NCBI GenBank assembly: GCA_026018925.1
Contig: JAKSZU010000005.1
Location: forward strand, 18,772,779-18,836,778
DNA from: Tupaia tana
Taxonomy: Eukaryota; Chordata; Mammalia; Scandentia; Tupaiidae
DNA: 64,000 nucleotides
Direction: 5' to 3'
Of the stretch, positions 42,970 through 53,206 are shown piece by piece. A program made the position numbers and the translations under genes. The notes below the pieces were generated by a model. That model ran no database searches. It saw only the letters and a list, made by a program, of their open reading frames with translations, and was not told the DNA's origin. Positions within the stretch are counted from its first letter, which is position 1. Each line of letters starts with the position of its first letter.

Positions 42970-43231
42970 GAACCAGCGGTTAGCGTAATGGCTATGTCGC
43001 TGGACTCCCACATAGTCAACCGTGGTTCGTGTCCCAGACCCGGTGGCTTAGAACTCACGCCAGGTGCGTGTGCGTGCGTGCCCAAGATCCCGAGAGGAGA
43101 ATGGAGGAGAAGGGATTGCGGCGTGATCATCCCCCCTGGGGGGGTGATTTCTCGCTTTCTGTCTCTGTCTCTGTCTGTGTGGCGAGCGCACGCGCCCTAT
43201 AGCGAAAAAACCTCTCAAAAAAAAAAAAAAA
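42970..43231 (+). mobile_element. tRNA-SINE type A (GAACC subfamily)
   Basis: GGAACCAGCGGTTAGCGTAA head, CTATAGCGAAAAAACCTCTC, A-tail. Target duplication GTATGGAACTG. Confidence 0.95.
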
Positions 43232-43265
43232 GTATGGAACTGACATACCTAAAATATGTGCAATC

Positions 43266-43528
43266 TGGGGACAGCAGGTAGCATGATGGTTAAGGCTCTG
43301 GATCCCACATGGCTGACTGTGTGCTTTAAGTTCTGACCCAGTGGCTTGAAAAACACACCAGGCATGTGTGCGTGCATGCCCAAAGTCCCAAGAAGAGAAT
43401 AGAGGAGAAGGGATTGTGGTGTGGATATCCCCTCAGGGGGTGATTTCTCACTTTTTCTCTCTTTCTTTCTCTCTGTGGTCAGCGAGCACACCCACCCTAT
43501 AGCAAGAACTAAAAACAAAACAAAAATT
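43266..43528 (+). mobile_element. tRNA-SINE type A/B intermediate
   Basis: GGGGACAGCAGGTAGCATGA head, GTGCGTGCATGCCCAAAGTC, CTATAGCAAGAACTAAAAAC tail. Confidence 0.85.
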
Positions 43529-43580
43529 AAGTGCATTTTATTTTATGTAAGTTAGAGTTCAATTTTTAAAAATGAAAGAT

Positions 43581-43800
43581 ATGGGCCAGCTGGTGGTTAA
43601 GGCAGATGGATCCCACATGGTCGACTAAGTGTTTTGAGTCCTGGATCCCGTGACTTGAGGAACATGCCAGACATATGTGCATGTATGCCCATCATCCCAA
43701 AAGGAGGGAAAAATGGAGAAGGGATCATGATGTGACCATCCCCCTAAGGGTGTTTTCTCACTTCTCTTCTTTCTCTCTCTCTGTGTCTCACTATGAAAGT
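43581..43800 (+). mobile_element. tRNA-SINE type B
   Basis: TGGGCCAGCTGGTGGTTAAG head, GAGGAACATGCCAGACATAT, CT block. Confidence 0.83.
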
Positions 43801-44206
43801 AGTATTTAAATACATGATAAGTTAAATAATTTAAAAATAAAATTGTAACTATTTATTTTACTAATAGGGTATAATATTAAAATTAGAACATCAACCAACC
43901 AGGCTGTAACTAATGTGAGTAATAATTTAGAGTTCATAATAAGTTCATAATTGATCACTGTGAGTTCATAATTGATCATAGTAAATGCTGACAGAGTATC
44001 TTATTTTTGTTTTTGTCTGTTAATATACAGTTTCATTTACATTATTTTATGTGTGAAAAATAATCAATTTTCCCATGTATTAAATGTTTATACATAACAA
44101 ATGTGGTATCCATTTAATAAATAAGTAAATAACTTACTCAGGGTTTTATATTTTCTTCAATTTTGCTGTCTACAAATTAAATATGAACTCTTGAATTGTG
44201 TCTCAG
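43801..44206 (+). other. IFT88 intron, AT-rich
   Basis: Contains AAGTTCATAATTGATCA repeated twice (43940-43980). A 47-bp open segment at 43870 with AG/GT borders would break frame and is dismissed. Confidence 0.4.
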
Positions 44207-44276
44207 GCTCTTCATTTGACCCATTTGGTCAGTCAAGGGGCCCTGCACCTCCTTTAGAAACCAAAAACGAAGATAG
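44207..44276 (+). CDS. IFT88: IFT88 coding exon, residues 110-133
   Basis: Seventy bases, acceptor ttgtgtctcag, donor GATAG|gtatgc. Encodes (G)SSFDPFGQSRGPAPPLETK then NED and two bases of Ser133. The FDP-GQSRGP motif is conserved in IFT88 from algae to mammals. Confidence 0.96.
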
Positions 44277-44745
44277 GTATGCTGCTGTTTTGTTACTGCA
44301 TATTTTTCATTTTTATTTTTCATATGTATTATTCTTAAGTATTTAAAAAGTTTGTATCAGTAGGATAGTAATCAAAACATCATCCTTACCCTAACTCTTG
44401 AAACTAGCGAAAGAGTTGTCTAAGAAGAATAGCAACGTATGTTCTGTGCAATTTTATTGGAATATTATTTGACTTGAAGATATGGGTGCTGATACTGATT
44501 CTCTTAAAGGTCAAATGGCACTGTAAATGTTACATGCTATGCTTAGTTTAAAAGGATATGTCAAAGAAAAACATTAAGGAAGTGCAAGGAAAGTTATTAT
44601 TGAAAATTTTAATTTTTTTGGAAAAATTTAATTTCTTATAGATTGAACTTAGTTTTGTGCTGGTGACTAGCCAAAAACCTATGGTATACATTTAGTTCTA
44701 TTTACTTTACTGGTATCTTAGTATTTGTCGTATGCCTTTCACAAG
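44277..44745 (+). other. IFT88 intron, unique
   Basis: No repeat or RNA gene recognised. Confidence 0.4.
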
Positions 44746-44747
44746 TA

Positions 44748-44940
44748 GTAGCAAAGCCAGTATGTATGTGCTTACTGTGTGCCAGGCACTGCCCTGAATG
44801 CTTCTGTGTGAAGAGAGAACTACAGCATGGAGCTCTCAGCTTGCAAAGGCCAATAAATGGTAGTGCAGAAATTCAAACTAAGCTTGTCTTGTTCAGAGCT
44901 CCTGCTGGTAACCATGACACTGTTTTGCTTCTATAGTATA
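44748..44940 (-). mobile_element. MIR fragment, antisense
   Basis: GTGCTTACTGTGTGCCAGGC then ACTGCCCTGAATGCT..GCAGAAATTCAAACTAAGC follows antisense MIR. Confidence 0.7.
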
Positions 44941-45192
44941 TGTTTTAAAATTGTAATTCTTAAACTCAGCATTTGGGCTATTGCATAAATTATATAATTT
45001 CCCTTTTTGACTAACAAGGAACCTTTACAGCAAATAAGTTTATTTTGTATCCTAATTAATGACAGCCTGAAGGCTAATAAAAGTATGTCTTTCTATTTAA
45101 ATATTATATCATTTAGAATTCTTTCAGCTGGTGACAACAGAAGACCTGTCAAAAAAAGACACACACACAATGAATAAGAACAATAATTATCA

Positions 45193-45455
45193 GGACCAGC
45201 AGTTAGCGTAATGGCTGTGTCGCTGGATTACCATGTAGTCGACCGTGGTTCACGTCCTGGACCCAGTGGCTTAAAACTCACGCCGGGTGTGTGTGCATGC
45301 GTGCCCAAGATCCCGAGAGGAGAATGGAGAAGGGATTGCAGCGTGGCCATTCCCCTTGGGGGGTGACTTCTCGCTTTCTGTCTCTTAGTCTTTCTCTGTC
45401 TGGTGAGCGCACGTGCCCTATAGCAAACACCTCAAAAAAAAAAAAAAAAAAAAAA
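45193..45455 (+). mobile_element. tRNA-SINE type A
   Basis: AGGACCAGCAGTTAGCGTAA head, CTATAGCAAACACCTC, ~23 A. Exact 16-bp target duplication AAGAACAATAATTATC. Confidence 0.96.
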
Positions 45456-45633
45456 AGAACAATAATTATCTTATGTAATTGTTCTGGGGGAGAAGGTCTG
45501 GGGGAAGGTCAGTTCTGGGGATGGTTAATTTAACTGCTCAGTAACATGATCCCTGGCTCAACTGCTCTCAGTTCCTCTTGGCTTTTCCTAAGAGCTTGCC
45601 TGTCATTATAATGTCAAGAAAGTGGATGCTGGG

Positions 45634-45887
45634 GACCAGCAGTTAGCGTAATGGCTATGTCACTGGACTCCCACGTAGTCGACTGTGGTTCGAGTCCCGG
45701 ACCTGGTGGCTTAAACTCACGCTGGGCGCATGTGCGTGCGTGCCCAAGATCCCGAGAGGATAATGGAGGAGAAGGGATTGCGGCGTGGTCATCCCCTCTG
45801 GAGGGGTGATTTCTCGCTTTCTATCTCTCTGTCTGGCGAGCGCACGTGCCTTATAGCAAAAATCTCTCCAAAAAAAAAAAAAAAAAA
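45634..45887 (+). mobile_element. tRNA-SINE type A
   Basis: GGGACCAGCAGTTAGCGTAA head, TTATAGCAAAAATCTCTCC, A-tail. Target duplication GAAAGT(G/T)GATGC. Confidence 0.95.
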
Positions 45888-46032
45888 GGAAAGTTGATGC
45901 CGGACTTGGGGGGAAAAAAAAGTGACAAGAGTTCAAAATCTCCATGTAGTTAATAAAGTCTAGAAGCAGAATGTTCCTAATCCTGGTCGTTTTTATAAAG
46001 CAAAGAAAATCTTTCCAGAACTTCTCTACCCC

Positions 46033-46057
46033 AAGCGTTTCTCAGTGAGAAACGCTT
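46033..46057. repeat. Perfect 12-bp-arm palindrome
   Basis: AAGCGTTTCTCA, one G, then TGAGAAACGCTT. Unique intron sequence, not part of a recognised repeat. Confidence 0.97.
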
Positions 46058-46260
46058 CACGTGCCCATGACTGAACCAAACAGTTGGCAAACAGTATGAG
46101 CCTCTCTTGTCTAACTTAGATTCTGCCAAGAAGAGTGGATGGCTGGCTCTTATGTAGATGGGTATCCAGCAGTGTCTGCGTAGGAACTTCATTATCCTGG
46201 CACTTGGTAGGAAACAGGATAGTTACTTTGAGAGTCCTCATAAAGTTCTCTTACAGATTT

Positions 46261-46529
46261 TGGGACCAGCAGTTAGCGTAATGGCTATGTCACTGGGCTC
46301 CCACGTAGTCGACTGCAGTTCGTGTCCCGAACCCAGTGGCTTAAAACTCACGCCGGGCGCGTGTGCGTGCGTGCCCAAGATCCTGAGAGGAGGAACGGAG
46401 GCAAAGGGATTGCGGCGTGACCATCCCCCCTGGGGGGTGATTTCTCGCTTTCTGTCTCTCTGTCTCTGTCTGTCTGTCTGGCGAGCGCTCGCGCCCTATA
46501 GCAAAAACCTCTCCAAAAAAAAAAAAAAA
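46261..46529 (+). mobile_element. tRNA-SINE type A
   Basis: GGGACCAGCAGTTAGCGTAA head, GTTCGTGTCC B box, CTATAGCAAAAACCTCTCC, A-tail. Exact target duplication AGTTCTCTTACAGATTTT. Confidence 0.96.
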
Positions 46530-46737
46530 GTTCTCTTACAGATTTTCAATTTAAAATTTTTATATTGGTATTTTAGGTTATTAATCTTAAGCAGCATTTA
46601 AATACAGATATTAGAGTGTGTCAGATTGTAGGAACTTCTATACTTCATTGTAACTGTTATAAAAGTAACATCTATTGTGCTCATTGCTGAGTTAGAATTT
46701 TGTAAATCTTTATAAACTAATAAAATTTGTAGTCTTG

Positions 46738-47003
46738 GAACCAGCAGTTAGCGTAATGGCTATGTCACTGGACTCCCACGTAGTCGACCGCAGTTCGCGT
46801 CCCAGACCCAGTGGCTTAAAACTCACGCCGGGCGCGTGTGCGTGCGTGCCCAAGATCCCAAGAGGAGAATGGAGGAGAAGGGATTGTGGCGTGACCATCC
46901 CCCCTGGGGGGTGATTTCTCGCTTTCTGTCTCTATGTCTCTCTCTCTCTGTCTGGCGAGTGCACGTGCCCTATAGCGAAAAACCTCTCCAAAAAAAAAAA
47001 AAA
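46738..47003 (+). mobile_element. tRNA-SINE type A (GAACC subfamily)
   Basis: GGAACCAGCAGTTAGCGTAA head, GTTCGCGTCC B box, CTATAGCGAAAAACCTCTCC, A-tail; target duplication TTGTAGTCTT. Confidence 0.96.
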
Positions 47004-47464
47004 TTGTAGTCTTAATCCCAGTTTCCCCTAAAGAGTATAATTCAATAGACAAAGTTATACTGCTCAACTTATTTGTATATTCTTTTAAAAAAGTCTATTT
47101 GTAGAGGTTTAAGAGAACTGTCTATTCTGATGTGTTCATAGTAAAATTTTATTTACAATTAGTGATAATAATGCACATTCAGAGTATTGTGATATTTTGT
47201 TCTGGAAGAAAGTAGTAGCTAAACAACATTAATATTATTTTGAAATATGATTGATTTGGGAATACTTGATTTGCTATTAGTGGACTAGTATTTTTAAACT
47301 TCTTCACTGTATTAGAACTTTTCTTTACAGTATCTTTCTCTTAGGAAATAATTTTTATCTACTTCATGGGAACTTCAGTTTTTCTAGCCACAAAATAAAG
47401 TTTTAACTTATCATAGGCGCTGGGGTCAAAAAAAAGCTTCCTTTACTGAGTTGTAATGAAATAG

Positions 47465-47685
47465 CATGAGTCCTAGCATTCTCCACTTGGGTTTAAATAC
47501 TGAGTTCTTAATTTACTAGCTTTGGGATCTTGAGCATAATACCTAACTTTCTAAACATCATTTTTCCTATCAGTAAAATGTGATAAATGATACTACTTGT
47601 ATCAAATGTTATTATGAGGATTAAATGAAATAATTATGGTAAAACATTTAGTTCAGTATTAAATCCCATTTGTGCTAAATGTTAT
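47465..47685 (+). mobile_element. MIR
   Basis: CCACTTGGGTTTAAATACTG..TACTAGCTTTGGGATCTTGA..TATCAGTAAAATGTGATAAA..TATGAGGATTAAATGAAATA follows sense MIR. Confidence 0.82.
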
Positions 47686-47691
47686 TTTTAT

Positions 47692-47773
47692 TATTGGGTC
47701 ATCAGAAAAGTCATGACACATTTTTGTGTAGAAAAACAGACAAATATGTCATGACTTTTCTGATGACCCGATA
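47692..47773. mobile_element. 82-bp palindromic MITE, copy 4 (best preserved)
   Basis: TATTGGGTCATCAGAAAAGT left arm and ACTTTTCTGATGACCCGATA right arm pair over ~31 bp with few mismatches around a ~20-bp centre; TA on both sides. Tc1/mariner-type structure. Confidence 0.9.
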
Positions 47774-47966
47774 GTTTTTAAAATTATTATGAATAATTAC
47801 TGATGAGGTTATTAAAATAGTTTAATGTCACGTATATACTTGTCTTATTTATGACCTATTCTTAAAATTTAAAAGCACATGATAGATAATATTAAAAGTA
47901 AATTAAATTTTAGTGTTGTTTATTATGGTTGAATGATTTAAATTACACTTGATTTCTATTTAATAG

Positions 47967-48057
47967 TCCAGAAGAAAAGATCAGACAGTTAGAGAAGAAA
48001 GTAAATGAGTTGGTAGAAGAAAGCTGTTTTGCCAACAGTTGTGGAGACTTAAAATTG
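47967..48057 (+). CDS. IFT88: IFT88 coding exon, residues 133-163
   Basis: Ninety-one bases, acceptor ctatttaatag, donor TTG|gtaagt. Encodes (S)PEEKIRQLEKKVNELVEES then CFANSCGDLKL. The heptad-like LEKKVNEL stretch is a short amphipathic helix before the TPR array. Exits in phase 0. Confidence 0.96.
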
Positions 48058-48150
48058 GTAAGTTATATGCTAATAGGATTGAAAATGATGAAGTGTGTGT
48101 GTGTGCTCTTCTATATACACATGTATGTGTAGATAAATAATTTCGTCTAG

Positions 48151-48418
48151 GGACCAGCAGTTAGCGTAATGGCTATGTCACTGAACTCTCATGTAGTCAA
48201 CTGCGGTTCGAGTCTTGGACCCAGTGGCTTAAACTCACACCGGGCGCGTGTGTGTGCATGCCCAAGATCCCGTGAGGAGAATGGAGGAGAAGCAATTGCA
48301 GCGTGGCCATCCGCCCTGGGGGGTGATTTCTCTCTTGCTGTCTCTCTGTCTCTATCTTCCTGGCGAGCGCACGCACCCTATAGCAAAAAAAAAAAAAAAA
48401 AAAAAACTCTCAAAAAAA
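48151..48418 (+). mobile_element. tRNA-SINE type A, first of tandem pair
   Basis: GGGACCAGCAGTTAGCGTAA head, GGTTCGAGTC B box, CTATAGC and A-run, CTCTC, A-run. Flanked by ATTTCGTCT and ATTTCATCTT. Confidence 0.94.
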
Positions 48419-48429
48419 ATTTCATCTTG

Positions 48430-48703
48430 GGAACCAGCAGTTAGCGTAATGGCTATGTCGCTGGACTCCCACGTAGTCGACCGCGGTTCGCGTCTCGGAC
48501 CCGGTGGCTTACAACTCACGCCGGGCGCGTGTGCGTGCGTGCCCAAGATCCCGAGAGGAGAATGGAGGAGAAGGGATTGCGGCGTGACCATCCCCCCTGG
48601 GGGGTGATTTCTCGCTTTCTGTCTCTATGTCTCTCTCTGTCTGTCTGGCGAGCGCACGCGCCCTATAGCGAAAAACCTCTCCAAAAAAAAAAAAAAAAAT
48701 TTC
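48430..48703 (+). mobile_element. tRNA-SINE type A (GAACC, TTACAACTC variant), second of pair
   Basis: GGAACCAGCAGTTAGCGTAA head, GTTCGCGTCTCGG, TTACAACTC, CTATAGCGAAAAACCTCTCC, A-tail. Exact target duplication AATTTCATCTTG. Confidence 0.96.
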
Positions 48704-49756
48704 ATCTTGTCCTTGACTGATTTTGACTGAACATTATTGAACCTGGAACTGTAATTCTGCTTCATAAATTCTAATGTCAAAACAACTGGCTGATTTTTGT
48801 CATTTTGAGATTGGTCTTTTCAGTAGAGAAAAAATTCTGATGTATTGGTTGGTGTAATTTTGCAGCCTGGTGGACTATTGGATTAGACTCCAATATGTTG
48901 CTAAAAGACATAGCTGTCATGAACACATAGAACTAAATACTAAGTGTTTTTTTATTGAAGGTCACTATCCTAAAATATATTTCTCTAAGTAAACTGCAAA
49001 GTCATAGTTTGCTTTTTGAGAATCCAATTCTGCTTTTTTAAAAACTTAACCTTTTATTTTAATTTGCCTTTTTCACATACTTTGTTATAGTATATACATA
49101 TGACTTTTGTGACTTGTTTATTGGGTTAATGAGTTCAGAGAAAAGTGTTCAGTATAAAAAGCTTTTATTATTTCTCATTAAACTATTCTTTTACCTAGTT
49201 CTAAAAATAGAGTCCCGTGTTGAATTTGTCTGTGGGTAGTCTCTCAGTGGAAATCAATGAAAGGTTCTTGGCAGGATATGAGCGAAGCTAAGCATCTGTT
49301 GTAATATGGGGCAGCAATTATCATGCTGTATTTTGAGCATCCCAGGACCAAATAAGATCCATCTAAATTCCTGTATCACAAGAATAAATTAAAATATGTA
49401 AAAATTCAGGAGTTGAGAGGAACAGAGAAAGGTAGGCATGGCCAAACCTAAAGAGTAATGGGAGATGTATAATAAAGAAACTTGACTTGGGGCAAATAGA
49501 GTGTACATTGTATCCCTTGTTTCCCAGAAAATCACACATACATTTCTGTGACGGTGAACTCCGTCAAATGCTTTGTTTAAACAAATACCCTGACTTCTAT
49601 TGTTTTCAAGGGAAGTTTATGGTAAGATGCACAGTAGCATCCTAGAGAATCCAGGGATGGAAAATGAATTCAGTCAAGCTTCATGTAGCTACTTCCCAAA
49701 TACATAAAAGCCGATAAATGCTCAAAGAAATTTACAAAGTATAAATCTGATTTCAG
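48704..49756 (+). other. IFT88 intron without recent SINEs
   Basis: About 1 kb of unique AT-rich intron; no exon, RNA gene or repeat recognised. Confidence 0.45.
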
Positions 49757-49861
49757 GCCTTAGAAAAGGCAAAAGAAGCAGGAAGAAAAGAAAGAGTTCT
49801 GGTGAGACAACGAGAACAAGTTACAAGTCCAGAAAATATCAATTTGGATTTAACGTATTCA
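49757..49861 (+). CDS. IFT88: IFT88 coding exon, residues 164-198
   Basis: One hundred and five bases, acceptor tgatttcag, donor TCA|gtaagt. Encodes a basic helical segment (ALEKAKEAGRKERVLVRQRE) followed by QVTSPENINLDLTYS. Phase 0 at both ends. Confidence 0.96.
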
Positions 49862-50064
49862 GTAAGTATTGAAATACCCAATGGGTAAAATTATTTAGGC
49901 TACGATGTATGGATTCCAGAAATCATTTTTCTGTTTTCTGTCTTGTTTTATCTAAAACATATAATTGGTCCTCAGGTGCCCAGAATTAGATTAATAATAA
50001 CCTTTACTTCATGAGACACTCTTGTCTTTGGTTTGTGCAAAGATCTCTTTTACTTAGTTAGTTG

Positions 50065-50307
50065 GTGTTTTGCTTTTTAATTTGCTGAGGGCTCATGTAC
50101 TCACCAGAGAGAGAGGGAGAGAGAGAGGGAGAGAAGGTAAGTAGCCCCCCCCCCCATGGTCACGCCACAATATCTTCTCCCTTAGGAACCTTGGGCATGC
50201 ACACACATATGTCTGGCATATTTTTCAAGCCACTGGTTCTAGGACTCAGACTATGCAGTTAGCCACGTGGGATCCAGCCACCTTAACCATCATGCCACTG
50301 GCTGTTC
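50065..50307 (-). mobile_element. tRNA-SINE type B
   Basis: AATTTGCTGAGGGCTCATGT..GTGGGATCCAGCCACCTTAA..CCATCATGCCACTGGCTG. Confidence 0.85.
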
Positions 50308-50849
50308 TTAGTTACTTAATTAGTTGTTTTAATAATTAAGTGTAATAAGTACTCACAAAGTTCCCATCCAATGGCTTTCTTGAAGATTTCTTATGTTTAT
50401 GCTCTCTCCAGGGTGGTTATTTTAAGGAGATTATAAATATAGACTTTTGGGTTAGTTATTTTCAAGGACTTCAAACTGGGGAAATAAGGTAATATTAAAT
50501 GAGAATATTTAAAATAAGATAATACCTCTAATTTCTAGCAATTTCTTTTTTCATTCTTACAAAGCACTTCCTTGATGTTATATTGCTAGGTATTTTAAAT
50601 AGCAATAAAACATCAAGGAAGTATCTTTCAGACACTTCAGTGGGCAAAGTGTTTATATAGTCAACAAATGGGGGAAAGAGGCATAAGAAACTTTAACATT
50701 TTAGACATTTACTATTTATAGCTAATATTTAAAATTTCATGAAGTGCTTAGAAGATAACTTATAATGATCTCTCTCTCTCTCTCTTTTTTAAACCTCTAG
50801 GACCATATCCACTATAATTTAATAGCTTAAATTATAATCTTGTAAAAAT
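50308..50849 (+). other. IFT88 intron, unique, containing a strong hairpin
   Basis: Apart from the inverted repeat at 50566-50622 and a short (TC)n near 50770 nothing is recognised. Confidence 0.5.
50566..50622. repeat. 57-nt near-perfect stem-loop
   Basis: Left arm 50566-50588 (ACTTCCTTGATGTTATATTG then CTA) and right arm 50600-50622 pair at 22 of 23 positions around the 11-base loop GGTATTTTAAA. Not part of a SINE. Could be a small MITE remnant or a transcribed hairpin within IFT88. Confidence 0.95.
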
Positions 50850-51082
50850 ACTTTTTTTAATTAAAAAACTTTCTGTAGTTGCCAGTGGGTGTGTGCACTG
50901 GGAGAAAGTATCCTGTAGAGAGGCATGGTCATACCTTAATCCACAATCCCTTTTCTTCCATTTCACAGTCTTGCTTTGATTTTGGGCAAGCATGCACTTT
51001 TGCCTGGCATGTTTCTTAAACCACTGGGGCTAGGATTTGAACTGCAGTTGGCTATGCAGGATTGAGCTGCAGGGCCATTCTT
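50850..51082 (-). mobile_element. tRNA-SINE type B, diverged
   Basis: AGTTGCCAGTGGGTGTGTGC..CAGTCTTGCTTTGATTTTGG..GGATTGAGCTGCAGGGCC. Confidence 0.75.
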
Positions 51083-51227
51083 GTACCTACTCTTCCTGTA
51101 CAAATTCTTCTTTGATATGCTTTAAAATTTTAGATGTTTCCATGTGATGTTTCATTTATATTTACAAAGAGCATTTAGTTCAATATCTTGCTTTAATCAC
51201 CAGCACTGTTAATGATAAACATTTATT

Positions 51228-51397
51228 ATTTTATTTTATTTTATTTATTCATTCATTTATTTTCATTTGACTAGAGAAAGACAGACACACAGAGAGAAGG
51301 AAAGGGAGAAAGCAAGCCACTAGGTCCAAGACTTGAACCTTGGTCGGCCATGTGGGAGCATCCAGCAGCTTAACCACCATGCCACCTGCTGACCCCA
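51228..51397 (-). mobile_element. tRNA-SINE type C
   Basis: (TTTA)n tail, CATTTGACTAGAGAAAGACA..CCACCATGCCACCTGCTGAC; flanked by ACATTTATT. Confidence 0.88.
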
Positions 51398-51681
51398 CAT
51401 TTATTCTTTATAGATCTTTCTGAGATTAATGATGGCAAATACTGTCTAAATTAGATAGAATATATATAAATTATGGTGAAATATAGAGGACAGCTCTTCT
51501 TATCATAATGGTTTGGATCATTTGAAATGAAAAATAGTCCTTTTATTTAATTAATTTCCTAATAGGTTGGGTTCTTGATATAAACAGCTAGCTTTGTTAT
51601 GTGATTCTAATCTCTAAAAAGATTATAGATGAAAGGGTCAAAATTGTTATTATGCATCTTTTACAATATTTTCTTCTTTAG

Positions 51682-51784
51682 GTTCTTTTCAACTTGGCCA
51701 GTCAGTATTCAGCTAATGAAATGTATGCTGAAGCTCTAAACACATACCAAGTAATAGTGAAAAATAAGATGTTTAGCAATGCAG
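51682..51784 (+). CDS. IFT88: IFT88 coding exon, residues 199-233, first TPR
   Basis: One hundred and three bases, acceptor tcttctttag, donor GCAG|gtaggt. Encodes a TPR-like helix pair (LFNLASQY..MYAEALNTYQ) and ends in split Gly233. TPRs pack into the superhelix that docks other IFT-B core subunits. Confidence 0.96.
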
Positions 51785-52204
51785 GTAGGTGCATACAATT
51801 AATTTTTCCAATAGGTATAGTTCTTCTGTATTGTTAATTTACATCTCATATTATGCTTCCTTGTAATGAGGTATGTATATATTATAAGCAAATTTATATT
51901 TATGGTAGAGGTGTCCTGTTTAATAGTACTATTTATATGAAAGTCCATACAAATACAGATGAGGAAGTACAGTTGCTAAGAGGTAGATGGGCTAACAGTC
52001 CCCGTCATCACATGTGCAGTGAGCTATGGGCAGCCCCATAACGTGCTTTCTCTTATATAAATTTATCCCTAAGAAACTGTAATTTATATTCAGTAGTTAT
52101 ATTATGTAAGTGTTTGGTAACAGTATTAAAATTTACCAGAATATCATTTCCTTTAACAACATATTAAAATATATGTGGCATTATTGAGTCAAATTTTCAA
52201 ATGT
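51785..52204 (+). other. IFT88 intron, unique
   Basis: 52010-52050 holds CATCACATGTGCAGTGAGCT only; no feature supported. Confidence 0.4.
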
Positions 52205-52458
52205 CCTATGTTTTTATGTATGTATGTATTTTGCTATAGTGTACATTCACTTGCCAAAGAAAGAGAGAGAGAGAGGGAAAGTGAGAAATCACTCCCTGGG
52301 GATGGCCATGCTACAATCCCTTCTCCTCTATTCTCCTCTTGGATTTTGGACATGTACACACATATACCTGGCATGTTTTTAAAGCTGCCATGTCTAGGCC
52401 AACCACAAAGTTGGCCATGTGGGACCTAACTGCTAACCCCCATGCCACCAGCTGTCCC
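52205..52458 (-). mobile_element. tRNA-SINE type B/A intermediate
   Basis: (TATG)n tail, TTTTGCTATAGTGTACATTC..GGCCATGTGGGACCTAACTG..CCATGCCACCAGCTGTCCC. Confidence 0.83.
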
Positions 52459-52707
52459 AAAATACTCTATATTTTAAAATGTCATGTTTTTTCTTAGAAG
52501 TATACACCTCCAATTTTATAATATAAATCAGTTCTTTTCTAGCCACATTTTTAGGAATCTGTCTTGGGTCTCATTTTCTCATAAAAGTTTAGTATGTAGC
52601 ACATGGAAGTAGTATAACTTTTAAAATTAGAATTTAAGATAATGTCTAAAGTTTTATAACTCGAGAAAAGCTTCAGAGGATATGAATTCAGGACACCTAA
52701 AGTATCC

Positions 52708-53150
52708 TGGGAGGTGGTGCGGTGATTAAGGCCAGACTCCCACATGGCCTACTACAGTTGGACTCCTGGACCTGGTGGCTTGCTTTCTCACTTTTCCTCT
52801 CTCTCTTTGTCAAATTAAAAATAATAATGATAGGGAACCAGCAGTTAGCGTAATGGCTATGTCGCTGGACTCCCACGTAGTCGACCGCGGTTCGCGTCTC
52901 GGACCCGGTGGCTTACAACTCACGCCGGGCGCGAGTGCGTGCGTGCCCAAGACCCCGAGAGGATAATGGAGGAGAAGGGATTGCGGCGTGACCATCCCCC
53001 CTGGGGGGTGATTTCTCGCTTTCTGTCTCTATGTCTCTCTCTGTCTGTCTGGCGAGCGCACACGCCCTATAGCGAAAAACCTCTCCAAAAAAAAAATAAT
53101 AATAATAATGATAATGATAAATAAAATAAAGCAAATAATTATTTAAGAAA
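52708..53150 (+). mobile_element. tRNA-SINE type C split by a type A copy
   Basis: GGGAGGTGGTGCGGTGATTA head, GGTGGCTTGCTTTCTCACTT, TTTGTCAAATTAAAAATAAT tail, which continues beyond the inner SINE. Outer target duplication TAAAGTATCC. Confidence 0.92.
52834..53096 (+). mobile_element. tRNA-SINE type A (GAACC, TTACAACTC variant) nested in type C
   Basis: GGAACCAGCAGTTAGCGTAA head, GTTCGCGTCTCGG, TTACAACTC, CTATAGCGAAAAACCTCTCC; target duplication ATAATAATGATA. Shares private changes with 48430-48703. Confidence 0.96.
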
Positions 53151-53206
53151 AGATAAAGTATCCCGAAAAAATTAGAATACCATACATTCATTTTTCTTTT
53201 AATTAG

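Noticed and set aside
43871..43917. 47-nt AG/GT-bounded open segment as another IFT88 exon
   Set aside because: Inclusion would break the phase of the next coding exon, and the residues are unlike IFT88.
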